Positions 1-14,826 of a stretch of DNA of 64,000 bases are shown here, piece after piece. The DNA comes from Moniliophthora roreri (Eukaryota > Basidiomycota > Agaricomycetes > Agaricales > Marasmiaceae): NCBI GenBank assembly GCA_001466705.2, contig LATX02000001.1:1860001-1924000 (forward strand), given 5' to 3'. The position numbers were made by a program, and so were the translations under genes. Under the pieces are notes generated by a model. The model saw only the letters and a program-made list of their open reading frames with translations. It was not told the DNA's origin and did not search any database. Numbering within the stretch: the stretch's first letter is position 1; every line of letters begins with the position of its first letter.

Positions 1-1268
1 TTGATTTGCTTGACATGTAGTCAGCATGACTTGCAGTAGTTGACGAACCCTGAAGTAGCGAGGAGGTCAGTGGGTGTCTGGTTTGGTGACGCAAGGAACT
101 TACTCTTGCAATCCCGACAGGTACATCTGCAGGCGAAGATGTTCAGCATCTGAGTACTGGAGTTCAATCAGTATTACTTACTCATGGAACCTAAGCCTTT
201 TCCAACCAACATATTCCATTCACTATCAGTCCAAATTCCCACGTCTTTCCACTCCACGCCTTCCGAAGCACGCCCAATGAGATTTTCTTTTGAAAGATCA
301 CCCGCGAGTTCAAGAAGTCTGTCGTCCAAGACAGACGAGTTGAAAGCCTCCCAAATCTTGAATAGAGGAGGGATATATAAACGAAAGTTCTTGGGAGGTA
401 GGAAGGATGTAAGGACAGGGACCATCGTCAACACAGACTGCAGTGGAGCATTAATCAGTGTGGAGGCATCTTTGCGCGCTGTATACAGAGCACGTACGTC
501 TTGAGTTAACAAAGGTAAGAAGGTGTCAAGCATATTCTGGATTTCGCCTTCTGCATAATAAAATTTGCATTGCTCGGCAACGTAGAGCAGGATGTTGACG
601 ACGTTTCGTCTATAAGACACGGTCAGTGCCTGGTTGAAGGTATATAGTATGTTACACACGAAGTATCCTCGATGCGTTTCTTTGGCCACATCTCTTTCTT
701 CAGAGCTCTCCAGAGTGGCTGCCATGGGAGCTGAAGGTCTTGAGATTCCAGTTTGCGTTTCACGCCTCCTTTGTTCGCAATCAAACGAGAGACCATGTCA
801 GCCCACGAGCGTATGACCCTGGGGTCTATGCCAGGGAGCGTACAGAGATCGTAGTAGAGACGGACGAGCTTGGCACGAACGGTCTTTTCCATAGGGTATC
901 GCATGAGAAGCCAACTGCCACTCGATTTTAGTTGATTAACATAATCCGAAGATAGCCACATACCATTGAAGCATTCCATCCCATGTTGTCAGTGTCAACC
1001 AATTCTGCGTCTTTGCACAGACGTATATCTTCCCAACGATCTCCTCCAACTTGGCTTGCATAACGTCATTACTTTCACACTCGTATGGTACGGAGTTGAG
1101 GTAGGTTTGCAAGGCGAGTTTATGTTTCTCGAGAGGTAGGTCAGAGGGATCTCCTGCAGGAGAGTCTGGATAGGATACATCATCCATATCGTCGTCGTCG
1201 TCGTCGTCGTCAGCACGGAAATCTGCACCACGAGTCAACAAAGCAGCGTCGATGAGAGAAAAATCCAT
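1..1268 (-). CDS. BLM10: Proteasome activator BLM10/PA200, N-terminal part (gene runs off the left edge)
   Basis: BLM10 (PSME4 in animals) is a very large HEAT-repeat protein that caps the 20S proteasome in nucleus and cytosol. Only the N-terminal few hundred residues are here. The ATG at 1268 opens an exon with an Asp run near residue 25. Later exons give the PA200-like segments LPWQPLWRALKKEMWPKKR and LLMRYPMEKTVRAKLVRLYYDL, then FLPPKNFRLYIPPLFKIWEAF. At least five exons are visible. One intron lies near 930-980 (ending GAG before the LLMRYPMEK exon) and one near 615-655, joined in frame as EDTS-RNVVNILLY. The family is about 1,800-2,000 residues, so most of the gene lies to the left. Family call is from remembered similarity. 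Confidence 0.85.
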
Positions 1269-1448
1269 GATGGTATTTAGAGCGGCAAAACGTACGACAG
1301 AATTTCTTTTATAGTCAGGGAATCGCAGAATAGGAAGGCTTACGAGGCCCCTTCCCAGAGAGAATGACGCGTCAAAGGATATGTGATGGATACGCGTCAG
1401 CAGGTGACACTGGATTTTTGAATAAGCGCCAGCAGGGTCACCGCTGTA

Positions 1449-2507
1449 ATGTCATTTCTCTCCAGCTTCGCCCGAACGACTCTACGCAAGCCCTCACTCA
1501 TTCATGCTTCCAGGCAGGCACTCTATGGCACCCGCAATACTGCTGCAAGGCAACGCTCCTTTTGGAAGTCTGTTCTGCTTGGAGCTGGAATTGCTATGAC
1601 CGCATCCATCGTTTGGGGCCCAAATGTTCACCTGGATGCTGTCATGCCACCGGTCCAGGATGAGGCTGAGGCTAATCCAGAGGTCACTGCAAATGGATCT
1701 GAGATGACAAGTGTGTTTTCAAACGAACCCTTTCGAACCAAATCACTAATGTGGACGAGTAGTTGACCCGGCAACCGGCATAGAATTCCCAAATATCATC
1801 CGAGTCGCCGCCAAAACCAACATCCCTTTGCTGTCTTTAGTCGGTTGCGGTGTTAGGACCGTCTCATTCTTAGGGATCAAAGTATACTCAGTCGCCTTCT
1901 ATGCTGACCTGCGGAACCCGAATCTGAAGGCAAGTTGGACTGCCAGAGATGGTTCAGCCTAACTCAATTCCAACCTAGTTTGAACCGAATATGACGCCTG
2001 ACCAAAGGATTGAACATATCATTCGAAATAGTGCCTGTGTCATAAGAATAGGTGAGCCCGATGTTGACATCCATTTCCTGCCCTCAACTCCCCATAGTGC
2101 CCACCAGGTCGACGTCATATTCTCATCTCCGAGATGCATTTATGCGAGCAATGCAGGGAAGAATGAGCGAGGGTCGAAAATCGGGTAACTTGACAGAAGA
2201 AAATGTCATGGAGGTTTCCTCGCCAGTGCGCAAACTCAAAACCTTGTTCCCAAACACAGCGTTAGCGAAGCACACACCTTTCGACATTTTCCTTTCACAG
2301 CCGACCCCTGGGAAGCCACGCTCACTTATATTCCGGGATCTAGGTGCCATCGAGAATGATTGGGTAGCCACCGAGTTTGTACTACATTACTTCGAGGGAG
2401 ATGGCCCTAGTCCTCCGGTATGCAAACCTCATCATTTTTCATCTGTATATATGCTCACTCATCTCAAGCTCAAAAAATCTGTCGTAGAACGTGTTAGCTC
2501 GCTGTAA
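1449..2507 (+). CDS. AIM18: AIM18/AIM46-type mitochondrial chalcone-isomerase-fold protein
   Basis: AIM18 family proteins are mitochondrial and carry a chalcone-isomerase fold; yeast members bind haem and their role is unsettled. The protein starts MSFLSSFARTTLRKPS, a basic amphipathic presequence, followed by a likely membrane segment (VLLGAGIAMTASIVWG). The core reads IPLLSLVGCGVRTVSFLGIKVYSVAFYAD, split here as IPLLSLVGCGVR and TVSFLGIKVYSVAFYAD. The end is SPPLKKSVVERVSSL, like the usual family terminus. Exons: 1449-1710, 1763-1929, 1979-2051, 2098-2417, 2469-2507. The second intron starts GCAAGT rather than GT at 1930, because only that donor keeps the frame (NLK-FEPNMTPDQ). It is divergent from BLM10, 180 bp away. 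Confidence 0.82.
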
Positions 2508-2629
2508 AGTATACACGACCTGAATTAATTATCAGAAACGTGACCGTCTATTTTAATTGTACTGCGGCATTGCGGTTTGTCTACCGACCTTTCACCGCTC
2601 CTTTCTTCTGAACCACCATTATCGTCATT

Positions 2630-3745
2630 ATGAAGGAGTATCGCTACCTGAGTCGTGAGTCGTCATTCTGACTGGAACATGAAGCTTCAATAACTCAAGA
2701 ATGATCTAGCTGAACAAGTTGATCACTTCTTGGAGCACGGCTTTATCCTCGTCAAGAATGCCTTCAGCCGTGAACAGGCTGCCGAATTCACCGAAACTAT
2801 GTGGATAAGATTGGCACTGGATCCACACGACAAGTCCACCTGGACTAGGGAACGCATTCACATGCCCTTTCACAGACGTGAAGAAGTTGCAAGATTTGCC
2901 CCCAAAGTATGCAGTGACCTATGCAGAGTCTCAAAGTGTTTTATCGTGTATCTTCTAGGCATGGGATGCTACGCAAGATCTTCTGGGTGGGGAAGACCGT
3001 ATTGATGAAAAGTGCAGCACATGGGGAGATAGTTTCATCGTCAACTTTGGAACTCTAGAGCTGGAGGGTGCCGAACCTATCCATCCGCGAGATCTAGATA
3101 ATTGGCATGTCGACGGGGACTTTTTTGTGAGGGTATTCAGAAAACTACTGTCTCGCTCACTAAAACTATATATAGGTTCACTATCTGGATTCCCCAGAAC
3201 AAGCCTTACTCGTCATCCCCATCTTCTCTGACATCAAGCCCCGAGGTGGTGGGACGTTCATAGCTCCTGAAGGTATCGATCTTGTTGCACGTTACCTTGC
3301 AGAACATCCGGAAGGCGTACTTCCAACAGGGTTGTCGTTTACTCCTTCGACAACCACAGCGCCTACGTACAAGGAAGATCCTGGGTACTGGTCTCACTTG
3401 CAGGAGGTGAAGAAGTGCCAACGTTTTGTGGAAGTGACAGGAGAAGTTGGAGATGTATTTCTTCTTCATCCCCTCATGCTTCATTCGGCTTCCAAAAACT
3501 ATCTCCGTATCCCAAGAGTTATCACAAATCCACCGGTGGAATTGAAAGAGCCGTTCAACTTCGCCAGAGAGCGGATCGAGGATTACAGTTTGGTTGAGCA
3601 GAAGACCCTCAGGGCATTGGGAGTGGATCGTTGCGACTTTCGCATCACGACCGAGAGACGGAGGCTGGTCCCGAAACGACAGGTAGACGAAAAGAAGGTC
3701 TTGGAGGATGAGAGAATGCGGCTCGCTGCAGCAGGGAAGCTTTGA
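2630..3745 (+). CDS. Phytanoyl-CoA dioxygenase (PhyH)-like Fe(II)/2-oxoglutarate oxygenase
   Basis: Probable non-haem iron oxygenase of the PhyH superfamily; the substrate cannot be told from sequence. Exon 1 (MKEYRYLS) joins LSPEQVDHFLEHGFILVKNAF using a GTGAGT donor and the acceptor ending GATCTAG near 2710. The metal ligands are visible: H-V-D in DNWHVDGDFF (first His and Asp) and the distal His in LHPLMLHSASKN. A 2OG-binding Arg may be the one in NYLRIPRV. Two further introns fall near 2907-2959 and 3128-3175. The C-terminus is basic and charged (RRRLVPKRQVDEKK). Length, about 330 residues, fits the family. It could be a secondary-metabolism or lipid enzyme; no neighbours support either. 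Confidence 0.8.
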
Positions 3746-3843
3746 CCCTAGTAAACACGAAGTGTACTTATATATGATTGAATGCAATGGCCGCACGTGG
3801 CCCATGAGTCAGGTCGCGTCTATCACGTGCTATTCGCGTCGTC

Positions 3844-3849
3844 TATAAA
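3844..3849 (+). promoter_or_regulatory. TATA box upstream of histone H3
   Basis: TATAAA in the context CTATAAAGAG lies about 145 bp before the H3 ATG. The stretch between is CA/AC-rich and looks like an untranslated leader. No H4 or other histone gene is adjacent, so the promoter is not a shared divergent histone promoter. Confidence 0.5.
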
Positions 3850-3990
3850 GAGCGTTTCACACGCCGGCGCTGTCGTTCAACAACTTCAACTTCAACCACC
3901 ACCATCAAGCAAGGAAGAACACCGACTCGCCATTCTTCACCACCTTTAAAGTAATCTCGCCTTTCACCAATCACATTTCAAGTAACACCG

Positions 3991-4580
3991 ATGGCTCGTA
4001 CTAAGCAAACCGCACGCAAGTCCACTGGAGGTCAGTACAACTAGTGCCCCCATCGTGGTGCATGGACTGAGACGAGATACCTCTTCTAGGAAAGGCCCCT
4101 CGTAAGCAGCTCGCTACCAAGGCTGCCCGAAAGACTGCTCAGGCAAGTATTGTATACGCCGAGATATTCTCGCCTTGGGCAATGCTGAGACCTGACTCAT
4201 TGTTACAGAACGTTGCTGGGGGAGTCAAGAAACCGCACCGTTTTAGGCCTGGAACCGTTGCTTTGCGTGAGATCAGGAGGTACCAGAAGAGCACCGAACT
4301 TCTAATCCGCAAATTGCCTTTCCAACGTCTCGTTCGTGAAATCGCCCAGGATTTCAAGGTGCATCGCTATTGTGCTTGAATGCTGCCACGGTCTAACGTA
4401 CTTGTGTAGACTGACCTTCGTTTCCAATCCTCTGCGGTCATGGCTCTACAAGAAGCCGCCGAGGCCTATCTTGTATCTCTTTTTGAAGACACCAATCTTG
4501 CTGCTATTCACGCTAAGCGTGTCACCATTCAGCCCAAGGATCTTGCTTTGGCTCGTCGTTTGCGCGGAGAGAGGAACTAG
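3991..4580 (+). CDS. H3: Histone H3
   Basis: Core nucleosome histone. Four exons: 3991-4030, 4090-4142, 4209-4358, 4410-4580. The product starts [19 protein letters not shown] and carries a normal alpha-N helix, histone fold and C-terminus ([20 protein letters not shown]). The tail after K27 reads [16 protein letters not shown], which appears one residue longer than the canonical [10 protein letters not shown] spacing, so the residue equal to K36 is at 37. This depends on the second intron using a GC donor (CAG|GCAAGT at 4143), the only phase-0 option without an even longer insertion. The tail and core are too canonical for CENP-A. Ordinary replicative or replacement H3 is most likely. Confidence 0.93.
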
Positions 4581-4838
4581 TCTTGTTGGGGTACTATCCA
4601 TTCGTCTATCATCTGTCATCACTGTACCAGTAGTCGTTCATATACCTAGATGTTTGTAATAATACAAGGAAATAATAGGTGTAGGACCGCGAGTTCTATG
4701 TACACAAATCGCGAGTGAATGACTTGCTTTTGAGGAATGTGTTTTGATGTTCCTCGTAAAGCTCAGACCTGTGTGTCTTTGTTGATCCCACCGTGGAATT
4801 CTCGGCAAACTGACGCCGCAGAGGTTGCTCATCCCATC

Positions 4839-6140
4839 ATGTTCATTTCGTTTTATGCACAATCGCGTTGTAGGTCGACGCTATTGGTTTCCACCCAGCC
4901 TCGAATCACTGTCGTATGGAAACATAGGTCATACGCAACCCACCGAGATTCAATCGGCTCGTCTGCGCTTTCTCAATCACTCGACACGAAACAGCAAGGA
5001 TTCCGGCCTAACCAATCTGTGGGACCTTTCCAACTCGCGTCCGGGTCTATTCACTCTACAGAGAGGGTTAAAAAATGGTCAGAGTTGAGTACAGCGGGGA
5101 AAAGTATGTGGTAGTCTTCGGCTCCTCACTCATTTCTTAACCGCTTTCTATTTTCATCCAGTCAAACGCACTGGCGCTCGAACGTCTAACCTGGCAGTGA
5201 TAGTATTCGGAGCAGGACTGTCCGCCGTTCTTATCTACTGTCTAACATCCGAACTCTTCTCCAAAAACTCTCCGACCGTGTTGTACAGCGAAGCTTGCGA
5301 GCGCATCAAATCCTCGCCTGAGGTGTGTGTCTTTACTACCTGTGCGACCTGTTCTGATTCGACGTCTTCAGGTGGCCAAGTATCTCCATGGTCCCCTCGT
5401 TTTTCACACCACCGCACCTTCCCTGGAGCGACCAAGGCATCGGAATCACCAAGTTTCGTCACAGATAGTCCTCGACCAGTATAATCGAGAGCACATGTAC
5501 ATGAATTTCTATGTTCAAGCCCGCCCACCTGGTTCTCTACAATATTCGGACTCTTATTATAAGTCTATGCTGAACTGGATGCGGGAGAGGACCGATAACC
5601 TCTCAGACATGTCGTACGACGACGTCGCACAATGGGCAAAGGATTGTTCATCATCTGCCTGGGAGAAGTTCCAAAGGTCGTTCAAATACCTTACTGGAGC
5701 TCCTCAACCAGCTCCTTCTACGCCAGAAGTAGCCTCATCCGAGGCGGAAAACGAAAAACGGCCCCAGAGCACACTCTCGCAAGTGACGGGACTATTCTCC
5801 TCCCTTCGAAGGACGCCAACGAATTCAACAGACACACGGTCAGACGGGAAGTCGTATACAGATGGAGAGGTTCACGCAGATTTTGTCAGGGTAAGGACGG
5901 TAAATTCCTCGTCATGTGTGGGCGCTCATGATTTGTGTCAGAATAACGATGGTTACTTCGTATGCCGATACATTCTCGTGAACATACCCAGTGCGTTTCT
6001 TTTCCTAGCTCTTCGGTCCTAGAACTTGTATTCACTATCTGATCCTAGGTTCCTCGACTCGGAGTCCCATTCGCGTCTTTGTCGAAAGGGGGCCTGGTGT
6101 GCGAGACAACGAACCTATCGTGCGATGGCATAGCTCATAA
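4839..6140 (+). CDS. TIM21: TIM23-complex subunit Tim21
   Basis: Tim21 sits in the inner mitochondrial membrane and links the TIM23 translocase to the TOM complex and respiratory chain. The ATG at 4839 gives a basic Ser/Arg-rich presequence (MFISFYAQSRCRSTLL). Residues around 115-135 form one membrane span (LAVIVFGAGLSAVLIYCLTS). The intermembrane domain follows, with EACERIKSSPEVAKYLHGPL and, at the end, RSPIRVFVERGPGVRDNEP split over the last exon. Exons: 4839-5103, 5162-5322, 5372-5890, 5942-5990, 6049-6140. An acidic/Ser-rich stretch of about 80 residues (TGAPQPAPSTPEVASSEAEN onward) inside the domain is not typical of yeast Tim21. It is convergent with VMA7, 128 bp apart. Confidence 0.9.
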
Positions 6141-6267
6141 AGTTATTATCACGACTGTAGCTATCCAATATTGTAATGCTGTATATATTAATGAATACAA
6201 TGACCGAATGTCCAATGAGGATGTGGTATATACATTGAATCGTCGAACACTTATGAGGCTGAGACCC

Positions 6268-6852
6268 TTACTCTCCAAACAGCTTCTGCACTCTCTTGAG
6301 TATAGAGTCCTTGGACGGATCTGATGAATAAGGACGGTGATAGTCAACTCCGCAATTGAATAAAAGGGAAACGTTCAGCGTACCGTATGGGTGGTCCTTC
6401 GAGGGAATCTCAAGTAATGCTGGAAAGGCTTGCTGGTACTTGTCTACCGTTGGTCGAATCTTTTCGGCAATCTGTACAGCGACGGTGTGGTGAGCAGAGA
6501 GCTTTAGGTCCAATGAGAGGACAGACATGTTGGTTGATTAGCAGAATTGCGATGTCTTTGCGTTGGGTGAATTCTTGGAAGGCGGCTTCGATCTGAGCGA
6601 CTTGGGTCTCTGTAAAGTGATTTGGTTCTCAAGGAAGATGGTAGCAGGATGGTAGCGCACTGGAATCAACTACGAGAAAGTTCTTCTTCTGTTGCTCATT
6701 GACGTGCCCGACGCCTGCCAACAGTAAACCTGTTATTGAGTCCTGATAGGAATTTTCAACAGTTTGCAAGTGAATGAAACCTGAAAGATACACACCTCAT
6801 CACCGATGACTGCAAGCAAGTTTCTGTCCTTGAATCCGACACTGGTCGTCAT
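6268..6852 (-). CDS. VMA7: V-type H+-ATPase subunit F
   Basis: Subunit F belongs to the central rotor stalk of the vacuolar proton pump V1 sector. Five exons (6852-6796, 6742-6661, 6609-6527, 6471-6384, 6320-6268) sum to 363 nt and give exactly 120 residues, the normal size. Read out, the protein begins [20 protein letters not shown], continues with [20 protein letters not shown] and ends with [20 protein letters not shown] then [10 protein letters not shown]. These are hallmark subunit F sequences. All introns have GT/AG ends and are 53-63 bp except the first-to-second junctions, which are similar in size. Confidence 0.95.
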
Positions 6853-7051
6853 CCGGGAGAAAGTGGTAGAGAGCTCGGAAAGGAAAGGGGTTGTGTTTGT
6901 GAAAATTTTTGTGAAGTCTTTCCTTCATTCACGAACTTTCCGAAAAATATCTCATTCGTACTACGACATTCACAGTTGCTTCGAGCTCTGAGTGCCATCA
7001 TATTACTTGCAGAACCAGAAGATCACTACCTGGAGCGACTTTGTGTGTGCC

Positions 7052-10052
<3,001 letters not shown>

Positions 10053-10189
10053 AAACGCCTTGTACACTACCCATCTTACCCATTCTACTCCAATCTTGCA
10101 AATAATGTTTTGTCGGAGACTCGTTATTAGCGCTAGTGCCCTAATCAAACTTGCGTCACCACCCTTCTATCCCGATGTAGTTGACCGTC

Positions 10190-10996
10190 ATGATACACGG
10201 CGTCCTTATCTGTAAGCTCTCTCTTTCCCTACTTTCTACAGTTGACATGGCTGAGATATCTCTTCAGTCAATACGTCTGGTGTACCAAGATTGACGAAAT
10301 TCTACAGTCCGGTCCAACAATCAGTTCAAACGCTCATTCAGAAGATCTTCTCTCTCATCTCCTCTCGTCCAGCAGGACTTTGTAATTTTCTGGATGCGCC
10401 GGAACTCGAGGAATTCCTAGGCTCTCAAAGTGAAGAAGGGGACCGATGGAGGGTTGTATATCGGGCCTATGCAACACTTTATTTTGTCTTCGTGGTGGAC
10501 GCAGCAGAGAGTGAACTTGGGATCCTAGACCTGATACAGGTGCACGTTCTGTTTTTCGGCCGATTAATGTATTTGCTGATAGATTTGCCAGGTGTTTGTG
10601 GAATCTCTTGACAGGGCCTTTGAAAACGTTTGCGAACTAGATTTAGTTTTTCACTTTGATGAGGTGTGCCCCCAGCTCATTTCATAAATACCTAGGCTCA
10701 TGTTCCTGTACACTCTTAGGTTCATCATATCCTCTCCGAGATAGTTCAGGGTGGTCTGGTAGTGGAGACGAACATCGACGAAATTGACGACTGCGGTTCA
10801 TCCAATCCCTTCTTCACCGAAATCTCTCTCATGACATTCTGATTTTACAGTGCAAAACATGACAAGATTACGAAAAGAATCGTTTGCGTCTGCGAACCCG
10901 TTATCACTTGGAGGTGGACTAGCTCCTCGAAACGGAAGTTTGAAGACACCACTTGGCTGGTTAACCGGAAAGTTAGCCGGTGTTGGAGCGCGATGA
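10190..10996 (+). CDS. APS3: AP-3 adaptor complex sigma subunit
   Basis: Small subunit of the AP-3 coat, which sorts cargo from Golgi/endosome to the vacuole. Five exons (10190-10211, 10268-10539, 10592-10663, 10720-10795, 10851-10996) sum to 588 nt and give 195 residues. The first exon is only 22 nt (MIHGVLI plus one base). The longin-type core has KFYSPVQQSVQTLIQKIF, YATLYFVFVVDAAESELGIL, DLIQVFVESLDRAFENVCEL and VHHILSEIVQGGLVVETNID. ELDLVFH and SELGILDLIQVF favour AP-3 over AP-1 or AP-2 sigma. The Gly/Pro-rich tail (LSLGGGLAPRNGSLKTPLG) follows the core. It is convergent with MED6. Confidence 0.92.
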
Positions 10997-11280
10997 TACA
11001 TATCGGTACCTGCGAAAATCTCTGATTCTCCCCTGTCGCCTACCTACTGATAGCATGTGCAGCTGGGAAGGTTGCAGGCAAAAATCGCGAGAGTAGATCC
11101 GGTCAGACCCTGACAAGTGACCCGGTTTCAATTGAACGATACTTTACGGTTCATATCGGTTAACGTATTCGTGTGTACAAGTTGGGGTTTATGATACACA
11201 AATGATTCTGTGAATTAGCTACTACTTTCCGGAGAATTGGCCAGTATTGTTCCTACAGTTCAAAGTTCAGATGCAGTAGT

Positions 11281-12368
11281 TTACAGATGACGTTGACACG
11301 CACTCTTTCGTTTCTTCTTTCCTGCTCCGGGGACTACCTTGCTGGACGACTCGAACGGCGGCTTCGGTGTCGTACCTCGAGAGGCTACTGAGGCCGCAGG
11401 CCCCGGCGTGGAGGAAGAGCGATTGGTCGCGGCAATAGCAGAAGTATCCATAGGAACACTTTCGGCACTGCGGGCTAATGCGCTGGAGGATAACGCACTT
11501 TTTGAATGAGCTGCAGTTGCACGCATGGCATTCATGAGAAGCATATTATTCTGTTGCTTCTTTTGGGTACCCGAAGCGTTGGTAGCTTTTGCCTTGGAGG
11601 CTGAGGATTCTTCCGTTTCATCTATTTGACTAAGTTCATCCTGCTTTTTGTTACCATCGTCGGCAAGGGAGGGGTCTATTATTGGCCAGACGAATCCCGT
11701 ACGAGGGGTGTAATCAGGCCTGTGAGTCCGTAGCGTTTCTAGTGAAGTTTGAATGGAGTATATGGAGGTGAGCTGGGAACTGATACGTCAGCAAACGGGT
11801 ATTTGCGTTGGAGAAATCATACCAGGCGATTAGAAAGCACTGTGTAGACGTCAGGTGCCTGGTATATTCGGTTGTTCATGATAAAATACGCAGCCAGGGG
11901 TTTCACTTGCGTGACGGCAGTGAGTTCCAAGTTCGCCTTTGCTGTTCGATGTTCTAACCTTCTTCGGGAGAAAGACGTTCACGCTTGTGTATGATAAATA
12001 GCGAAGGTGGCTGGGAGTGTACTAGGGCAAATTCTACGCCAGTGAATCGCCTGAAAGATGGGTAAATCATTAATCCTCGTTAAGAACAGGCATCACTCGC
12101 TTCAATTCCTCCGCCTCGTTCACGACTGGCATTCCAGTATGTATCGTCTGCATCCGGAGGACTTGATTGTTGCTTTGCTTATCGTAGAACATTGAAGTAG
12201 TGAAATATTCGAAGACGTTCTCTGTCGTAAGAGGTCCATTTGCCTGGATGGGGGTTAATTACTACAGATTCGGGAGGCGGAAGGCTCTGTACTGACTTGA
12301 ATCCATTCGTGCCAGATAAAAAATCTATGACTATAATCGTCTGGAGGGTGAAGATCGCTGACATCCAT
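11281..12368 (-). CDS. MED6: Mediator complex subunit 6
   Basis: Head-module subunit of Mediator, bridging activators and RNA polymerase II. Exon 1 (12368-12297) reads MDVSDLHPPDDYSHRFFIWH then EWIQ, the family signature start. Next come ENVFEYFTTSMFYDKQSNNQ, GVEFALVHSQPPSLFIIHKR, a join RLSPEE-VKPLAAYFIM, and NRIYQAPDVYTVLSNRL. The C-terminal half is low-complexity Ser/Ala/Thr with a basic end (GAGKKKRKSACQRHL). The intron after the EAEELK exon keeps frame best with a GC donor (GCGAGT, near 12089), giving LK-RFTGVEF; I am less sure of that junction. It diverges from the NRAMP gene across 278 bp. Confidence 0.9.
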
Positions 12369-12646
12369 GGCAGAACGCGTTGAGCGCAAGGGAACCTACG
12401 CGAAGCAAAACTGTCACAGTGTCACAGTTGAGTGGGGACAGTGGCGTCAAACCGTGTGAACTTTCCCAACCGCTGGTTCACCGGCAAACCATGAAGCATA
12501 TCAAGTGAATGCTCCAACTCATGGTTACCAAACTTTCGTTTCTTGTACCAGCCTACTGTTTCCTTCCCAACAAATCGGGATGCTCTCGGCGTCAATCATG
12601 ACTTCTTTGCTGGATTTCCTTCCTCCCATCTCTGCTATACCTCGCC

Positions 12647-14826
12647 ATGTCGATCCATGGTCCTTCCCAGAATCTCCCTGAGCATCGTGCCAGTCATCGG
12701 ATAGCTCAATACTCAAAAACTATCATCCACCATGTACGGAAACACGTAGGCGTTGGCATCATCTGTGCAGTTGCATATTTCGACCCGTATGCGTTTGAGG
12801 ACTGTTCGGAAATGGGCTCTTGGACTAAATTTGAAATGTAGGGGAAACTGGAGTGTCGATCTTCAGGCGGGGGCAGATTTTGGTTATCGTCCAATGTTGT
12901 TCGTCATTTTGTTGTCTGGTCTTGGTGCGATATTACTTCAGGTTCGAAAGCAGTTTCCTCGGAAATAGCTTTGCTCTCATTGAAGATTGTAGACCCTAGC
13001 TATTCGACTAGGTTGTGTAACGGGCATAGGTATAGCCAAATTCATCCTGTGATACGATTTTGTTAACAGTGCTTTTCTAGACCTTGCATCTCATTGTCGG
13101 CTGCTTCTTCATGATCACCCAACGCATCCTCGTCTTGTGCGGCGGGCCGTTCTCTATCCACTCTACGTCTGCGCGGAAGTGGCAATTGTTTGTACAGATC
13201 TGGCTGAGCTACTAGGCTCCGCCATTGGTCTCTGCCTGATATTTCCGAGGCTGCCTCTGTATGCAGGGGTTATCTTGACTGCGGTGGATATTCTGGTGTT
13301 TCTTCTGTTCGCAGATCCTTCCCGAGGGAATGGCCGTCCAGTCAAGATGTTTGAGTTGGTCATAATCGGACTCGTAAGGAAATCCCTTCTGATAGTTTAT
13401 CCAGGAAAGAGTTCACTTTCTATCTCAGGTAGTCGGAGTGTTCTCGTGCTTCGTTGTGCTTATCGTAAAGGTAAAACCAGACTGGCCAAGAGTGTTTCTA
13501 GGTTATATACCTTCCAAAAATCTTTTCCAGTTCCAGCCCAATGCTGTCTATGCTGGTATGTCCAAGTCCTCAATGGTGGCCAGGGACGTCGTTTGACTAT
13601 GAAACTTTAGCGGTTGGTATATTGGGGGCAACAATCATGCCACATGCACTCTTTCTTGGATCTTATTTAGCCACACAGGATCGTGTGTCGCTTCAACCCC
13701 CTTCGGAATATGCACTCCCAGTATCAACCGTTCAAGGCAGTATCACTTCGCGCTTGAAAGCTTTCTGCGGGAAGTTCTTCTACATCACGAAAGCGGATCG
13801 TACTGCTGCTGTTGGGGACTATAGGACAAAATACGGGGAACGTACCAATAATTCTTTGTCCTTCATTCGTCAGCACCTGTATCATACCATTACAGACGTC
13901 GTTACAAGCCTGCTCGGTTTTGCTATTCCAATTAACTCTGCGTAAGTGATCCTGCTTGTTTTCTAATCGTTTCTCTTAACCTTCGCGTGTTCCTAGCATT
14001 CTCATTCTTGCTGCCACTGTCTTTCATGGGAGAGTACTCGACAAAACAACCATCGGTTTGTTCGATGCCCATGATCTCATTCAGGAAGATGTGGGAAAAG
14101 GTAAAGCTCATCCGGTACTCAGGCTATGGAAATACTTACTCGAAACAGGGGCTGCATTTTTATTCGCTCTAGCTCTACTGTGTGCAGGGCAAACAGCAAG
14201 TATCACAGCTACCCTTGCTGGTCAAGTCGTGTCTGAAGGCTTTATTGAATGGAGAATGTCGGTTAGTACGGCGTGTACCTCGTTCAGCCTTCATTTCACA
14301 CATTCGTTCATGACAGCCATTCTTGCGACGATTGATCACACGACTTATAAGTCTTGTACCCTCTGTGGCAGTTTCCGTGTCAGTGGGGCGGGAAGGGGTC
14401 GACACATTGCTGGTGGCCTCCCAGGTCGTTCTCTCTGTTACACTGCCCTTCCTGGCGCTCCCGTTGATCTATCTCACTTCTTCGGCAGTAGTGATGCAGG
14501 TCGTCAGGCCGCCGACACCCTTCACACCAACATCATCTGGACTGGATGAAAAAGAGGACTTTGAGTGTCGATCTCAGATGGAGAGTTCCCAGACCGCTTC
14601 CGCGCGTGTGATTGGCACGGAAACACTTGGCGACGTGGAAATTAATTTCAACGATTCACATGCCAGTAACCCCGACAATCCTGAATCGGATACTGCATCG
14701 ACTATACAGGAATATTTGGACTTCAGTAATGGACGGATTGTTACTACTTTCGCGTACGCAATATGGGGACTGATCGTCATCGCTAATGTGTATGCAATCG
14801 TCATGTTGGCCTTGGGACGAGTGTGA
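12647..14826 (+). CDS. NRAMP-family divalent metal transporter (Smf-like)
   Basis: Proton-coupled manganese/iron importer with 11-12 membrane spans. Both defining motifs are present: TM1 DPGNW, created by splicing across 12792-12840 (YFDP-GNWSVDLQAGADFGY), and TM6 MPHALFLGS. Further spans include FVILLSGLGAILLQ, AGVILTAVDILVFLLFADPS and TGAAFLFALALLCAGQTASI. The chain is joined over about nine exons: TLAIRLGCVTGI, DLASHCRLLLHDHP, then VVGVFSCFVVLIVKVKPDW. The protein ends VIANVYAIVMLALGRV. A cytoplasmic loop with ETLGDVEINFNDSHASNPDN precedes the last span. Fungal Smf1, Smf2 and Smf3 cannot be separated by eye. Confidence 0.9.

Noticed and set aside
1190..1215. CGT/GTC microsatellite
   Set aside because: It encodes the Asp run near the start of BLM10 in frame, so it is coding low complexity, not an independent repeat locus.
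3991..4580. A centromeric (CENP-A) H3
   Set aside because: The N-terminal tail and histone fold are canonical; only the K27-K36 linker differs.
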